DNA of 64,000 nucleotides, taken from Kuafuiihalomonas sp050331295 (GTDB taxonomy: Bacteria > Myxococcota > Kuafuiibacteriia > Kuafuiibacteriales > Kuafuiibacteriaceae). The stretch spans positions 1 to 64,000 of the forward strand of contig JBHJGZ010000009.1 of NCBI GenBank assembly GCA_050331295.1. Reading direction: 5' to 3'. The position numbers were made by a program, and so were the translations under genes. The notes under the pieces are model-generated. The model searched no databases, was not told where the DNA came from, and saw nothing but the letters and a program-made list of their open reading frames with translations. Each line of letters begins with the position of its first letter. The stretch's first letter is position 1. Below are positions 1 to 9,058 of this stretch, piece by piece.

Positions 1-97
1 TCCCTCTATTAATTTGCGGCCCACCATCACGCGGCCAAATCAATTTTACCCCTCGGGCTTATCTACTCCCGCTTCTTTGCCGCCTTCTATTATTTGG

Positions 98-457
98 GCT
101 GCGCCTATTATGGCGCCCGTAATTATTATGGCTTCTACTATGAAGTCGTCCTGCATTTATTTGGCTTCTGCGAATAAGTCTTCCGGCTAGAATAATGCTT
201 CGACGAAGAAGGCGGCCGGTAAGTAGATGGCTTCGTCTAAGAATGCGGCCGGCAAGAATAAGGCTTCTGTCAAGAAGGCGGCCTGCAAGAAGAAGGCTTC
301 GTCCAAGAAGGCGGCCGGCAAGAAGAAGGCTTCGGCCAAGAAGGCGGCCGGGAAGACGAAGGCTTTGGCCTCAAAGGCGGCTCCCAAGAAGAAGGCTTCG
401 ACGAAGAAGGCGGCCGGCAAAAAGAAGGCTTCGGCCTCAAAGGCGAACGCCGAGAGG
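98..457 (+). repeat. 33-bp tandem repeat encoding Lys/Ala-rich units, degraded upstream
   Basis: Units begin with GCT at 98, 131, 164, 197, 230, 263, 296, 329, 362, 395 and 428, a strict 33-bp phase. The consensus unit encodes A-S-x-K-K-A-A-G-K-K-K. From 263 onward the units are nearly clean. Upstream the same codons are progressively altered: Lys AAG becomes ATT, TAT, ATG, TTG, AAT or TAG, and Ala GCG/GCC becomes TCG/TCC. In-frame TAG codons appear at 188-190 and 224-226. Bases 1-97 show only loose similarity and no gene. The gradient towards base 1 suggests poor sequence at a contig edge or a decaying repeat end. Confidence 0.8.
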
Positions 458-1408
458 GTGGTCCCGCAGGAAACCGAAAGCGTCATGACGCCGGCGGCTC
501 TCCTCGAAAGGGAATCCGACCAAGTTCTCGGGGAACACGATCAACGGACTCCGGCCGCCGACGATGGATTCGAAGTGCTGAGTGAGGTGGCTGTGGAGGC
601 CGTTCCCTCGTTCGAGGCGCTGACGGATGTTCCGGGGGGCGCGAGAACCGAGGTCGACGAAGGTTCGGATCCGGCTGTGGTCTCGGAGCTCGACCCTGAC
701 GTCGGGGATGGTCTTCCAAGCTCGTTCGAACCGCTCACGCCACACCGAGCCGAGACCTCAGAGCAAAAGGCGTCTGAGGCGCTGGATGACGGTTTGCAGC
801 CCCGAGTATCCATGTCCGGCGACCCAAGCCCGAATGAGCCGAGCGACGAGGGGGTCCCTGAAGAGGTCGCGATGCCCGCGTCCCTCGGAAGCGTGGACGA
901 GGAGTTGAACCAGGGACGGGAGCCGGGTCCACCGGAGGAAGCGCGGATTTCCTCCGTAGCCGCAGCCTTGGTGGGTCTAGACCTCAACGAACCTGCCGAG
1001 GAGGTGGACGAAGAGGACAACATCGGCGCAGAGCTCGCCGCGTCGGCGGACGACCTTCTGGACGAAGAAGAGCTGGATGAGGAAGACGAGGAGGACGACG
1101 ATGGGGAGCGTGCCTCCGCGAGGGCACCTGCCTCGGATGATTACCCCGTCCGAACCATTGACGACGACGAACCCGAAGCTTCCGACGACGACGACGAATC
1201 GGACGGTCCTGCGGGTTCGGACTCCGCGTCAGAGGACGACTCGGACCAGGCGAACGCCGACGAAGCGGAAGAGGATGAAGAGGACGACGAATTCGATGAG
1301 ATGCTTGGCATCGACGACGAGCTTGCGCGGATCAGGCCTCTCGAGGAAGAAGACGACGAAGATGACGAGGAAGAGGAGCTGGTCGACGACCGCGGTGAGG
1401 ACTGGTGA
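227..1408 (+). CDS. Histone H1-like basic repeat protein with long acidic tail (5' end uncertain)
   Basis: This 393-residue frame has two opposite halves. Residues 1 to about 75 are Lys/Ala-rich 11-residue repeats of the H1/AlgP type that bind nucleic acid in known relatives. Residues from about 255 to the end are dominated by Asp and Glu. The middle is low-complexity with Pro, Ser and Glu. No folded domain or signal peptide is seen, so it is probably cytoplasmic and nucleoid-associated by inference. The annotated ATG at 227 aligns with a Lys AAG of the repeat, and repeat units continue upstream past an in-frame TAG. The true start therefore probably lies further upstream. The gene converges on its neighbour with a 4-bp gap. 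Confidence 0.7.
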   Translation: MASSKNAAGKNKASVKKAACKKKASSKKAAGKKKASAKKAAGKTKALASKAAPKKKASTKKAAGKKKASASKANAERVVPQETESVMTPAALLERESDQVLGEHDQRTPAADDGFEVLSEVAVEAVPSFEALTDVPGGARTEVDEGSDPAVVSELDPDVGDGLPSSFEPLTPHRAETSEQKASEALDDGLQPRVSMSGDPSPNEPSDEGVPEEVAMPASLGSVDEELNQGREPGPPEEARISSVAAALVGLDLNEPAEEVDEEDNIGAELAASADDLLDEEELDEEDEEDDDGERASARAPASDDYPVRTIDDDEPEASDDDDESDGPAGSDSASEDDSDQANADEAEEDEEDDEFDEMLGIDDELARIRPLEEEDDEDDEEEELVDDRGEDW

Positions 1409-1412
1409 CGGA

Positions 1413-4328
1413 TCATCCGAGTGATCGGGAGCCGTCCTCTTTCCACCATTGCAGCCAACGCTGCTTGATCTCTTCCCGGCGCCGCCGTGGTGCATCAGGG
1501 TCGAATCCGAAGGATTCGCCGGTGACCGCTTCCAGCTCGTCGGACGCGCTTTTTCTCAGCACTCCATCCTTCGCTGAAAGGCCTTCGATCAGCCAAAGGA
1601 TTCGAGACTCGCTCCCGTGCTTCTCCAGCCATGTCCGCCATTTTCGAGCGTTGGATCCCAATCTCTGTTTCGTGATCTCCGCCAAGGCATCCTGCACGAC
1701 GTCGAGCATGGGGCGTTCCTTGCGGTCCAAGACCTCGATGAGCATCGGAATGGCCGTGACATCACGGAACAAGCCCACGAGATACGCAGCGTGTCGCCGG
1801 GCGGCGAGAGAGGTGGCCTTAAGCCGTCCATGCAGATGTTCGAGGAGCAAGGCAAAATCAGGATGATCGCGGTAGCCGAACAGAGTTCGGGCGGCCATCA
1901 TGCAGATCCGCGGCTCTTCGTCGTGGAGACGCTGGATCAATCGCGGGATGGCCTCGGGTACGAAGATGGATGCGTAAAACGACGTGGCCAAAAAGCGCGT
2001 GGCCGGGTCCGGTGCCTCGAGACGACGAGAGACGCCGTGGTGTGCGTCTCTCCCGAGATGGGCCAAAACGGCGAGTAGCGGGCCACATGATTCGAAGGGA
2101 GGGACCGGGCCTTGATGGAAGGGGTCTACCTCCAGGGGGCCTGGAAACCGTTCCATCATCGCGTCCAGTGCCACCGGTCCCATCGCGACCAAACGGTCGT
2201 GGGCCTCCCGCCGGATAGAGGGCGTCGGATCTATGAGTCGCTCGACCCACGCCGCTCCGTCGTCCTCGTTCGTTCCTCCTCGATTCCAGGTCGGGCGCTC
2301 TACACGCTCCGTCAGAAGGACCGGATGGCTTTGCCACGATTCCTTTCGCCGATCTTCGCCAGGCAGACCCGGATCGCTCCAGTCTTGGGCTTCGGAGGCT
2401 TCCCAAGGAATCACCGTCGCCTCCGGGATCGAAGCGCCGCTGTCCAGGCCCACACCGCCCTGAGCTGGAGGATTGTCCTCCAAAGACCCATTCGACCACG
2501 TCTCTTCCACCTTCACGGACGGTTCCGAGTCCGCTCGGATGATCCGGGGCGCTGACTCGAGGAGCGCGCTCTCGTTCATGGCCCAACCCACGTCCAACGG
2601 TTCTGCTTCCGCCGGCAGAATCGGAGACGGGACCCGCTTCATCGGGATGTTCTCTTCGGCCGTCGTGGATTCGGGGAAATGGATCGCATCCAAAGAGCTC
2701 GAGGAAGGGACCTCCTGCCGATGCACCACTCGCGAGGACGGCACAGGATTCGCGATATCTCGCGAACTCGTCGGAGCGGTCGCGACTGTGCGCTGCGGGG
2801 CCGGGGGTGGGTCCACGACCTGCGGCGGCACCAACTCGTAGCCCTGGACGAAGTTGGCGTTGCTCACCTGAAGCGGCTCCCACTGGTCGTCATCGAGGCC
2901 TCCCGGGAACGGTTCGTCGGGCAGTGCGTCGGCCGCGGATGTGTGGGGGCGATGGTCTTCCACCGGGTCCTCGATGGGAATGTCGAGGTCGGACTCCTCT
3001 CCATCTCGGAGTCGGTGTGGCGCAGGGTCGGGCTCTGACCCTGATAGCGGCGCAGTTGGAGTTTCGACGTGGACAAGGTCGACGTCGTCGGACGGGACGG
3101 AGACGGCCGAGCGAGAGGCTGAAGCGTTATCCGTGGGAGAAGCCGCATCTGGATCCGGATCGAGGACGACGCGGAGGCTCGGTTCGCCTTTATCGCCCTC
3201 AGACGATTGCTCGACGTTTGACGGGAATCTTCGGGTCACTTCGGGCACGTCTCGAAGGGGCGGCTCCGAGAGGTCGGTGTCGTCGTCTCTGCCTACGAGT
3301 CCATCAGCGATGGTGGCGAGCGGCGGTGTTCCGAACGGTGGTGTGCCGGCAGGAAGCTGAGACCACGTGGCTTTGGTCCGAAGCACCAGGTCCTCGAGGG
3401 ACCTCTGCACCCGATGAAGCAAAAGCATCAAATCACCCACGAAGGGTGCGGCAATCCGCGTCGGGGAGTCCGCGTAGAGGACCGCGACCGTCCGTTCTTT
3501 TAGGCGGAGCGGAGCAATGACGACAGAGCGGGGTGTCGGTCTGCCCAAAGCAATGCCCAAGGAATCGTCGGGCCCGGACGCAAGGACGTGGCTCTGGTTG
3601 TCGACCACACTCCGGACTTGGATATGTCCATTGATGCTGGTCTCGAAGGAAGCGATCGATTCGCTGCCACGGCCGAAGCCCATCCAGCCTTTCAGTCGTG
3701 CGTCGGAGCGGACCACGAACAGGGCCCCGAATCGGAGGTGCGCACCGATGAAGCCAAGAAGGGCCTCACCGATCTGGTCGCGGTTCTCCGCCCTCTCCAG
3801 GACATCGGCGGCCTCACGAAAGGTTCGGGGCGAGGGGCCCATCAATGATCGCGAAGTGACGCCGTTGCTCAAAGCGGAGAAGCGTTCGGGAAGAGGCGTT
3901 CCATAGAGTCGGCTCACGCGCTCCTCGACCTGAACCTCGAGGGCGAGTCGCGGTTCGATCTGCACCTCCAAGAGCTCTCCAAGCCGTATCAGGAGGGCCA
4001 GGTCAGCGGGCGCAGGCGACAGCACCGTCAGCACCGAGCCGTCTTCGGAAAGACGGACCGGAGGCAACTGATGCCTCCTCGCCCAACGCTCCGGTATCGC
4101 CCGCAGGGCTCGATGGTCCTCCGGCGCGTTCAGGTCCTCGTCGGACGCAAGGGGTGTTTCGTACGCGTCCGCGACGGCGCGACGAAGCTGAGTCGCTTCC
4201 AATCCCAGCTCGAGAAGGGCGGTGTCCAAGGCACCCCCCAGCATCACCTGACGGGCCTGAGCGGCCTGGGCGTCCGGCTCCGAAAGCTCTCCACGCTGGG
4301 ATAAGATATGAGTGAGGCGCTCGGCCAT
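1413..4328 (-). CDS. GspE-N-like / GAF-like / HEAT-repeat protein
   Basis: A 971-residue soluble protein. Residues 1-145 resemble the N-terminal domain of type II secretion ATPases (MshEN/GspE-N): helical, with alternating 'VLSPAPADLALL' and 'LEVQIEPRLALEVQVEERVSRLYG' style segments. Residues about 165-315 look like a GAF fold that senses ligands or partners. Residues about 320-690 are acidic, Pro/Ser-rich and probably disordered. Residues about 695-900 contain helical pairs of the HEAT type. There is no ATPase domain, so it is a scaffold or sensor rather than a motor. This architecture is familiar from myxobacterial genomes, but I know of no tested function. The ATG is the first in frame. 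Confidence 0.65.
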   Translation of the reverse strand: MAERLTHILSQRGELSEPDAQAAQARQVMLGGALDTALLELGLEATQLRRAVADAYETPLASDEDLNAPEDHRALRAIPERWARRHQLPPVRLSEDGSVLTVLSPAPADLALLIRLGELLEVQIEPRLALEVQVEERVSRLYGTPLPERFSALSNGVTSRSLMGPSPRTFREAADVLERAENRDQIGEALLGFIGAHLRFGALFVVRSDARLKGWMGFGRGSESIASFETSINGHIQVRSVVDNQSHVLASGPDDSLGIALGRPTPRSVVIAPLRLKERTVAVLYADSPTRIAAPFVGDLMLLLHRVQRSLEDLVLRTKATWSQLPAGTPPFGTPPLATIADGLVGRDDDTDLSEPPLRDVPEVTRRFPSNVEQSSEGDKGEPSLRVVLDPDPDAASPTDNASASRSAVSVPSDDVDLVHVETPTAPLSGSEPDPAPHRLRDGEESDLDIPIEDPVEDHRPHTSAADALPDEPFPGGLDDDQWEPLQVSNANFVQGYELVPPQVVDPPPAPQRTVATAPTSSRDIANPVPSSRVVHRQEVPSSSSLDAIHFPESTTAEENIPMKRVPSPILPAEAEPLDVGWAMNESALLESAPRIIRADSEPSVKVEETWSNGSLEDNPPAQGGVGLDSGASIPEATVIPWEASEAQDWSDPGLPGEDRRKESWQSHPVLLTERVERPTWNRGGTNEDDGAAWVERLIDPTPSIRREAHDRLVAMGPVALDAMMERFPGPLEVDPFHQGPVPPFESCGPLLAVLAHLGRDAHHGVSRRLEAPDPATRFLATSFYASIFVPEAIPRLIQRLHDEEPRICMMAARTLFGYRDHPDFALLLEHLHGRLKATSLAARRHAAYLVGLFRDVTAIPMLIEVLDRKERPMLDVVQDALAEITKQRLGSNARKWRTWLEKHGSESRILWLIEGLSAKDGVLRKSASDELEAVTGESFGFDPDAPRRRREEIKQRWLQWWKEDGSRSLG

Positions 4329-4456
4329 GGGCTCAATATGTCGGGTACCGAATCTCGGCGTCGGACGCTAGATTTCGGCTCCTCTCCAAGGCCGTGCCGG
4401 CTCCGGCTCCGGTTCGGGGCCCAGCCACCAGGGTCAACGGTCGATTGGCGGCTGCC

Positions 4457-5875
4457 TCAGCGAACATGTAGGTCTGCGGTGAGTTGGCGCTCTCCGGTGC
4501 GGCGGACCCAGATCCGAGCCGATCGGGTGGATCTGACCCAAGGGAGCCGTTGCACTTCCATCAACCACCTCAGTTCCGGTCGATGATGAGAGGAGAGCGA
4601 CGCGCCCTGCAGCGCGGCTCGGAGCGCCGCCAGGTCGACCTTGCCGGACAACACCAGGTCGGACGGGGCTTCTCGGGGTCTCGTCGTGTGCAGCCGGCGC
4701 AGGGCCGCGGGCCCTGCTCCTGTGCCCAACCCGAGCAGAACCATGCCGTCCGTCGAAACCACCTCCAGGGGAGCGTCGCCGGCCTGGGCACGACGGCGAA
4801 TGGAGGTGGTGGATGATTGGGCAGTCGGAATCACGATGGCGCTGGTGAACGCGAAGCTCAGGGCCAACGTGGGGTCGTCCACTTCGGGGGCCCTACGCTT
4901 GCGAGACCAACGACAATAGGGGTCCACACCAAAGGATGCGGCGGCAAACCCGCCTTCTCCATCGGGCTCGGGGATCCGAAGATCGAATCGAGCGAGGAGG
5001 CGGGACCACCGGGTGAGGAACAATGGGCGGAACCGGCTGTGGAGGCTCGCCAAGGCTGGGGCTTCCGACCATCCCACCAGGCGGGGATCCATATGTCGTG
5101 GTGCGAGGCTTCGGTGTAGTTCTGCCTGAACGTTCATCGGCAGCGTGAACTCGGCCCGAAGATGACCCGGCATTCGCTTTAGACGAAACGTCCTACTCAG
5201 CTCCAGCCATCTCCCGAAACGCTCCACTCGCTTCAGCGTCGACTCGAGTCTTCGGCTTCGGACATCCGGATTCAAGAGGGCGGCACTGGCTCTGAGTCGG
5301 TTGGTGGACCAATCTCTGTACCACCGACGAGCGGATTCTCCGTCCAGTTGCAGTTGCCAAGATGACCCATCCTCCGATGGCCGGATCGGTTCTCCAGATC
5401 GTGCGATGAGCGGTTGGACCCCGTTGGAGCCTGCGCCGAGCTGACACCAAGCGACGTCCCCGAGCTGCAGGCACGCCAATGCGGGAAAGTTCGTTTGCAG
5501 AACATGAAGTTCGAGTCCTTGATGGCGCCAGTGGTCGACGGCTCTCCTCGTCATCCAATCAGCGAATGCATCGGCGTCCACGACGTGGAATCCAAACAAC
5601 AAGACGCCCCCTCGGTGGGCGACGATATTGAGTGGTGCTTGCGGGTCGGTGTGTGGAGGCAGTCGGATCTCTCGAGCCCATGAAGGTGCCCAGGGGCCGA
5701 GAAGCTGAACCAGGCGGCCGAAATCCTGGGCAAACGAAGCGGCAGCTTGCGCCCGCACGAACGCCGCATCCGCGCGTCGTACCGTTGGCGTACCAGATTT
5801 CGCGGATGCAGTCGGGAACTCGACCGCCATCACTCCGATGAGAGAACAGACCGCCACGAATCCATGTCGCTTCAC
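4457..5875 (-). CDS. Secreted protein of unknown function
   Basis: I place the start at GTG 5875, preceded by GAGGTGA about 8 bases upstream. This gives 472 residues starting with a clear signal peptide: basic VKRHG, a hydrophobic stretch, then a small-residue site near 'TASAKS'. The open frame extends 100 codons further upstream, but that part is Arg-rich and lacks a ribosome site. The mature protein is mixed alpha/beta with no motif I recognise. It contains several Arg-rich and Trp-containing segments. It is divergently transcribed from the barrel gene at 6003. Function unknown; envelope location is inferred from the signal peptide only. Confidence 0.65.
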   Translation of the reverse strand: MKRHGFVAVCSLIGVMAVEFPTASAKSGTPTVRRADAAFVRAQAAASFAQDFGRLVQLLGPWAPSWAREIRLPPHTDPQAPLNIVAHRGGVLLFGFHVVDADAFADWMTRRAVDHWRHQGLELHVLQTNFPALACLQLGDVAWCQLGAGSNGVQPLIARSGEPIRPSEDGSSWQLQLDGESARRWYRDWSTNRLRASAALLNPDVRSRRLESTLKRVERFGRWLELSRTFRLKRMPGHLRAEFTLPMNVQAELHRSLAPRHMDPRLVGWSEAPALASLHSRFRPLFLTRWSRLLARFDLRIPEPDGEGGFAAASFGVDPYCRWSRKRRAPEVDDPTLALSFAFTSAIVIPTAQSSTTSIRRRAQAGDAPLEVVSTDGMVLLGLGTGAGPAALRRLHTTRPREAPSDLVLSGKVDLAALRAALQGASLSSHHRPELRWLMEVQRLPWVRSTRSARIWVRRTGERQLTADLHVR

Positions 5876-6002
5876 CGTGGCTTCACCTCGACACCGTCGC
5901 CATAGGAAGACAGCCTTCGGCTGAACACCGGCGCGTCGGACTCCATTCCTCTGCACAGCGGCCTCCACGCGGATGGTACGGCCCTTGCCAATCCTATCGT
6001 GC

Positions 6003-6572
6003 ATGACTCTCATCGGGCGCGCTCTCTTCACCTTCTCTCTGCTCATGCTCACACAGTCGGCTCTGGCCAAGGGCACGTTCGGCATCGTCGAAGGACGCCT
6101 CGGAGCCACCCTGGAGGATTTCGACGAGGCTGGACCGGACCCTAGCTTCGGGTTTTCTGCGGGTTTGACCGTCAAGCAACCGGGCTTTCCTTTCCGACTC
6201 TACATTGTCGGCAGTTTCGATTCGACCTACCGAAGCACTTTCCGGTCGGACCGGTCGGACCTCGACTTCGCCGGAGAGGCTCGATTGGTGCTGCCGCTCA
6301 GCAACGTGTTCCGGATCTACGGTTTGCTGGGAGGCGGTGCCCGATACACCGAACAGACGCTGTACCCCGATGGCGCGTGGGTCCAGAGTCGAGGATGGAC
6401 ACCCCTGGGATTGACCGGCGGGGGAATTCAGATCCGACCTCACCGCAACTTCTCCTTCGGAGCGAGGGCCGTATACACCTGGACCGACCCATCCAACGAC
6501 CTCGGCCACGAGCTGTTTGGAGAATCGACCGACCGCTGGACGGGAAGTGGGTTCTTTGGGATCCATTTCTAG
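6003..6572 (+). CDS. Small outer-membrane beta-barrel-like protein
   Basis: From ATG 6003 the product is 189 residues and opens with a classic signal peptide (MTLIGRALFTFSLLMLTQSALA, cleaved near residue 22). An in-frame ATG at 5973 adds ten residues that fit a signal peptide less well. The mature part shows alternating hydrophobic and polar residues, many Gly and aromatic residues, and ends in '-GFFGIHF', a C-terminal aromatic typical of outer-membrane barrels. An eight-strand OmpA/OmpW-like barrel would fit this size. No catalytic residues are seen. It is divergent from the secreted protein at 4457-5875. Confidence 0.6.
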   Translation: MTLIGRALFTFSLLMLTQSALAKGTFGIVEGRLGATLEDFDEAGPDPSFGFSAGLTVKQPGFPFRLYIVGSFDSTYRSTFRSDRSDLDFAGEARLVLPLSNVFRIYGLLGGGARYTEQTLYPDGAWVQSRGWTPLGLTGGGIQIRPHRNFSFGARAVYTWTDPSNDLGHELFGESTDRWTGSGFFGIHF

Positions 6573-6612
6573 AGACGGTTTCGTGAATGCCTGGTCCCAC
6601 CCGGCACTGCGT

Positions 6613-7362
6613 TCATACACCGCGTCGGTCGCCCCGTGCGACAATGGTTCCCGTAAGCAGGTCGTGCAGGGCACGTTGACGCTTGGTGAGGAGGATCCAA
6701 GCAGGTCCGACGCCGAAAGCGAGCGTTCCCAGCATCGCGAGGGCACCGCGCAATCCGATGAGCTTCCAGGTCAACTTCTTTCCGGCGACATGGTGCACGC
6801 GGCAACCTACGGCGAACTTTCCAAACGACGTTCCGGTCAGTCCATGAACGACGACAACGTACGCGGTCCCGAGGAGGGCCGCGGTTGCCAGGATGGCAAC
6901 GAGGGTTCCGCTGCGGATCATGGGGAGCCAGTCGTCGGGCTCCATCCAGTTTGCATTCAGCGGCTCGGGCCCGAAGCATCCAGCGGCAACGAGTGCCCAG
7001 ACCCATGTGCCGACCATGAGACCGTCGATGAGGAGACCGGTGGACCGTCGGGTCAAGGAGGCCGTCTGGAGGCGCTCCCGACGCGTCTTCTGCGATGAAC
7101 CAGGCTCCAAGGCGTTTCCACCGAGCGGCCCCGAATCCTCGGGCGATGAGCTCTCCTCCCAAAGCGGCTTCCTTTTCTCTGGCGCGTCGACGCCGGACGA
7201 AGCGTTCGGTTGCGACGGGACGTTCTCTCTCGAGAGGACGTCAATGCGCCCACGACTCTCCGCAGGAGCGGAAGGCTGAGGATTTTGGAGAAGAAGCGCT
7301 CGACAGCGTCGACAACGCGCCGCGCCAGGTGGGTTGAGGGTACCGCACTCGGGACATCCCAC
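6613..7362 (-). CDS. RDD-family membrane protein with N-terminal zinc ribbon
   Basis: Start chosen at GTG 7362, ten bases after the stop of the upstream pseudouridine synthase gene, which suggests translational coupling. The 249-residue product begins with a CPECG...CRRC zinc ribbon, followed by a Pro/Ser/Glu-rich linker. Residues about 105-245 form an RDD domain: the 'RRSTGLLIDGLMVGTWVWAL' Arg-Asp helix, two further membrane helices, and a C-terminal 'RALHDLLTGTIVA' segment typical of the family. RDD proteins are inner-membrane proteins, some proposed as ion exchangers, but the function is mostly unknown. The zinc ribbon fusion recurs in bacteria. Confidence 0.75.
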   Translation of the reverse strand: MGCPECGTLNPPGAARCRRCRALLLQNPQPSAPAESRGRIDVLSRENVPSQPNASSGVDAPEKRKPLWEESSSPEDSGPLGGNALEPGSSQKTRRERLQTASLTRRSTGLLIDGLMVGTWVWALVAAGCFGPEPLNANWMEPDDWLPMIRSGTLVAILATAALLGTAYVVVVHGLTGTSFGKFAVGCRVHHVAGKKLTWKLIGLRGALAMLGTLAFGVGPAWILLTKRQRALHDLLTGTIVARGDRRGV

Positions 7363-7372
7363 CTGCGAGAGG

Positions 7373-8026
7373 CTACGCAAGATCGTTCCCGGGGTCGATG
7401 CCGAGGACTTGGAGGGCGTGGCCCCAACGGGTCGGCACCGGAGCGCTGACGTCGATTTCGAGGACCCGCAAGCGTGCGGCGTGAAGATAGGGATGTTTGG
7501 GGGTGGGTTTGGATGCCTTGCGCATTTCGTCTCGGAACCAGCGGTTTCGCTCGAATTGGCCATATTTGTCATCCATCAGGACCGGCGTCCCGGCCCCCGC
7601 CAGATGGCGCCTGATCTGATGCATCCGTCCCGTCGCGATGTTGACGCGCACGAGGGCGGCCTCCGGAGTCGAGACCACGGGCGAAACGTCGGTTCGTGCT
7701 TCCTGCGTTCGTCCGTCGGATGCGGGAAGCGCCGCGTCGAGAACTCGGCGTTCGGGCCATGGCCCGGTGATGATGGCGCTGTATGTCTTCAAGGCCGTCT
7801 CCCAGGCGAACGCGGCTTCGCGAGCCGAGCGAGCTGTCTTGGCCAACAGCAACACGCCGCTGGTCGACGCATCCAGTCGATGCACCGGGCGAAGGTGTGG
7901 CAATCTCTCCAGGACCGGCGCGGTGCGGGTGTTGGCGCCGCCATGGACCGGAACCCCAGCCGGCTTCATCACCGCCACGAAGGAGCCGTTCTCATAAAGC
8001 AGGTCGAGCGCGCGCGGCCGCCTCAT
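7373..8026 (-). CDS. RluA-family RNA pseudouridine synthase (no S4 domain)
   Basis: From ATG 8026, preceded by a good ribosome site (GAGGTGGGC), the protein is 217 residues. It shows the family core: 'VAVMKPAGVPVHGG', the catalytic loop R-x-V-H-R-L-D-x-x-T-S-G with the nucleophilic Asp, and 'GRMHQIRRHLAGAGTPVL'. It lacks the N-terminal S4 domain of RluC/RluD and is close in size to TruC/RluE-like single-domain enzymes. It isomerises uridine in rRNA or tRNA; the target cannot be read from sequence. It is the first of three family members in this window and is followed by the RDD gene with a ten-base gap. Confidence 0.85.
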   Translation of the reverse strand: MRRPRALDLLYENGSFVAVMKPAGVPVHGGANTRTAPVLERLPHLRPVHRLDASTSGVLLLAKTARSAREAAFAWETALKTYSAIITGPWPERRVLDAALPASDGRTQEARTDVSPVVSTPEAALVRVNIATGRMHQIRRHLAGAGTPVLMDDKYGQFERNRWFRDEMRKASKPTPKHPYLHAARLRVLEIDVSAPVPTRWGHALQVLGIDPGNDLA

Positions 8027-8104
8027 GCCCACCTCGTCTCCAGCCGGAGCGCAAAAGTGAAGCCGACGTAGACCCGTCGCCCACGGCATGCCAACCGTGA
8101 GTCG

Positions 8105-9058
8105 GTGGAGCCCCTTTGGGACCGACGACTGGTCATGGTGACCGGAAAGGGCGGCGTCGGGAAAACCACTCTGACCGCGGCCCTTGCGCAATCTGCGGTT
8201 GCGGCGGGCCGACGGGTGTTGGCGGCGGAAGTCTCGAGCGACGCGTCGGCTCAGTCTCCGCTGATGCAGCGTCTCGGGCACCCCGAGGTTCGAAGCACCG
8301 TCCCCGTCGATCTGGGGAACGGTCTGTTTGGGGTACGCCTGGTGCCCTCGGCCGGACACCGCATCTTTTTGCAAGAAGCTCTGCGCGTTCGATTGTTGGT
8401 CGACGCCGCGATGCGAAGCTCAGCCCTCAACCGCTTCTTGATGGCGGCGCCAGCGTTCCCGGAAGTGGGTACCCTGTACCAATTGGTGAGTCTCCTGCGC
8501 GATCCCGCATACGACCATATCTTGGTGGATCTACCGGCAACGGGCCACGCGCTGGGATTGGCATCGCTGCCCCGGGTCGTCTTGAAGGTCGTGCCTTCGG
8601 GTATGGTGGCTCGGGCCATCCAGGAGGGTCTCGACGCCATGACGGACCCAGACCAGGGGCGGGCCATCCTGGTGACGCTCCCGGAAGCGATGCCCGTGTC
8701 CGAAACCATGGAGCTGCAGAAGGGCTTGGCCGGTCACGGTGTCGAGGTTCGGGCCTTGGTGTTGAACCGAATCCCGCCGGACCCGTTTACGCCCGAAGAA
8801 CGGGATGCGCTGGATGCGCATCTGCAGCAACGAGACCATCCTCTCCTCGGAAGTCGGGAATTTCGACGCCTTGACCGAGCCCGGACCGCGCGACAACGCT
8901 TCGAGGAGGAGGGTCCGCCGCACACCCAGCGACTCTACGTTCCCGACCTTTCGGAATCGGTTCCCGACGAGCGCGCGGTGGTCGAAAGCGTGCGAAAGCA
9001 CCTGGACAACCATTTTGTCACAGAGCAGCCGGCGCAGGCTTCGGAGGAGGCGCTTTGA
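8105..9058 (+). CDS. ArsA/Get3-family ATPase, first of a coupled pair
   Basis: A 317-residue P-loop ATPase starting at GTG 8105. The deviant Walker A motif G-K-G-G-V-G-K-T-T is at residues 14-22, and a Walker B-like 'HILVDLPATGHALG' segment lies near residue 140. The N-terminal position of the P-loop and this pattern place it in the SIMIBI class, ArsA/Get3 branch. Single-domain bacterial members occur in tandem, as in mycobacteria (Rv3679-Rv3680, known as BagA/BagB). There are no arsenic-resistance neighbours, so an arsenite pump role is unlikely. The stop overlaps the start of the next gene (TTGA), indicating coupled synthesis and probably a heteromeric complex. Confidence 0.8.
   Translation: MEPLWDRRLVMVTGKGGVGKTTLTAALAQSAVAAGRRVLAAEVSSDASAQSPLMQRLGHPEVRSTVPVDLGNGLFGVRLVPSAGHRIFLQEALRVRLLVDAAMRSSALNRFLMAAPAFPEVGTLYQLVSLLRDPAYDHILVDLPATGHALGLASLPRVVLKVVPSGMVARAIQEGLDAMTDPDQGRAILVTLPEAMPVSETMELQKGLAGHGVEVRALVLNRIPPDPFTPEERDALDAHLQQRDHPLLGSREFRRLDRARTARQRFEEEGPPHTQRLYVPDLSESVPDERAVVESVRKHLDNHFVTEQPAQASEEAL

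Noticed and set aside
4574..5875. Extension of the secreted protein gene by 100 codons to 6175
   Set aside because: The extra part is Arg-rich, has no ribosome site, and overlaps the divergent barrel gene; the signal peptide begins at 5875.
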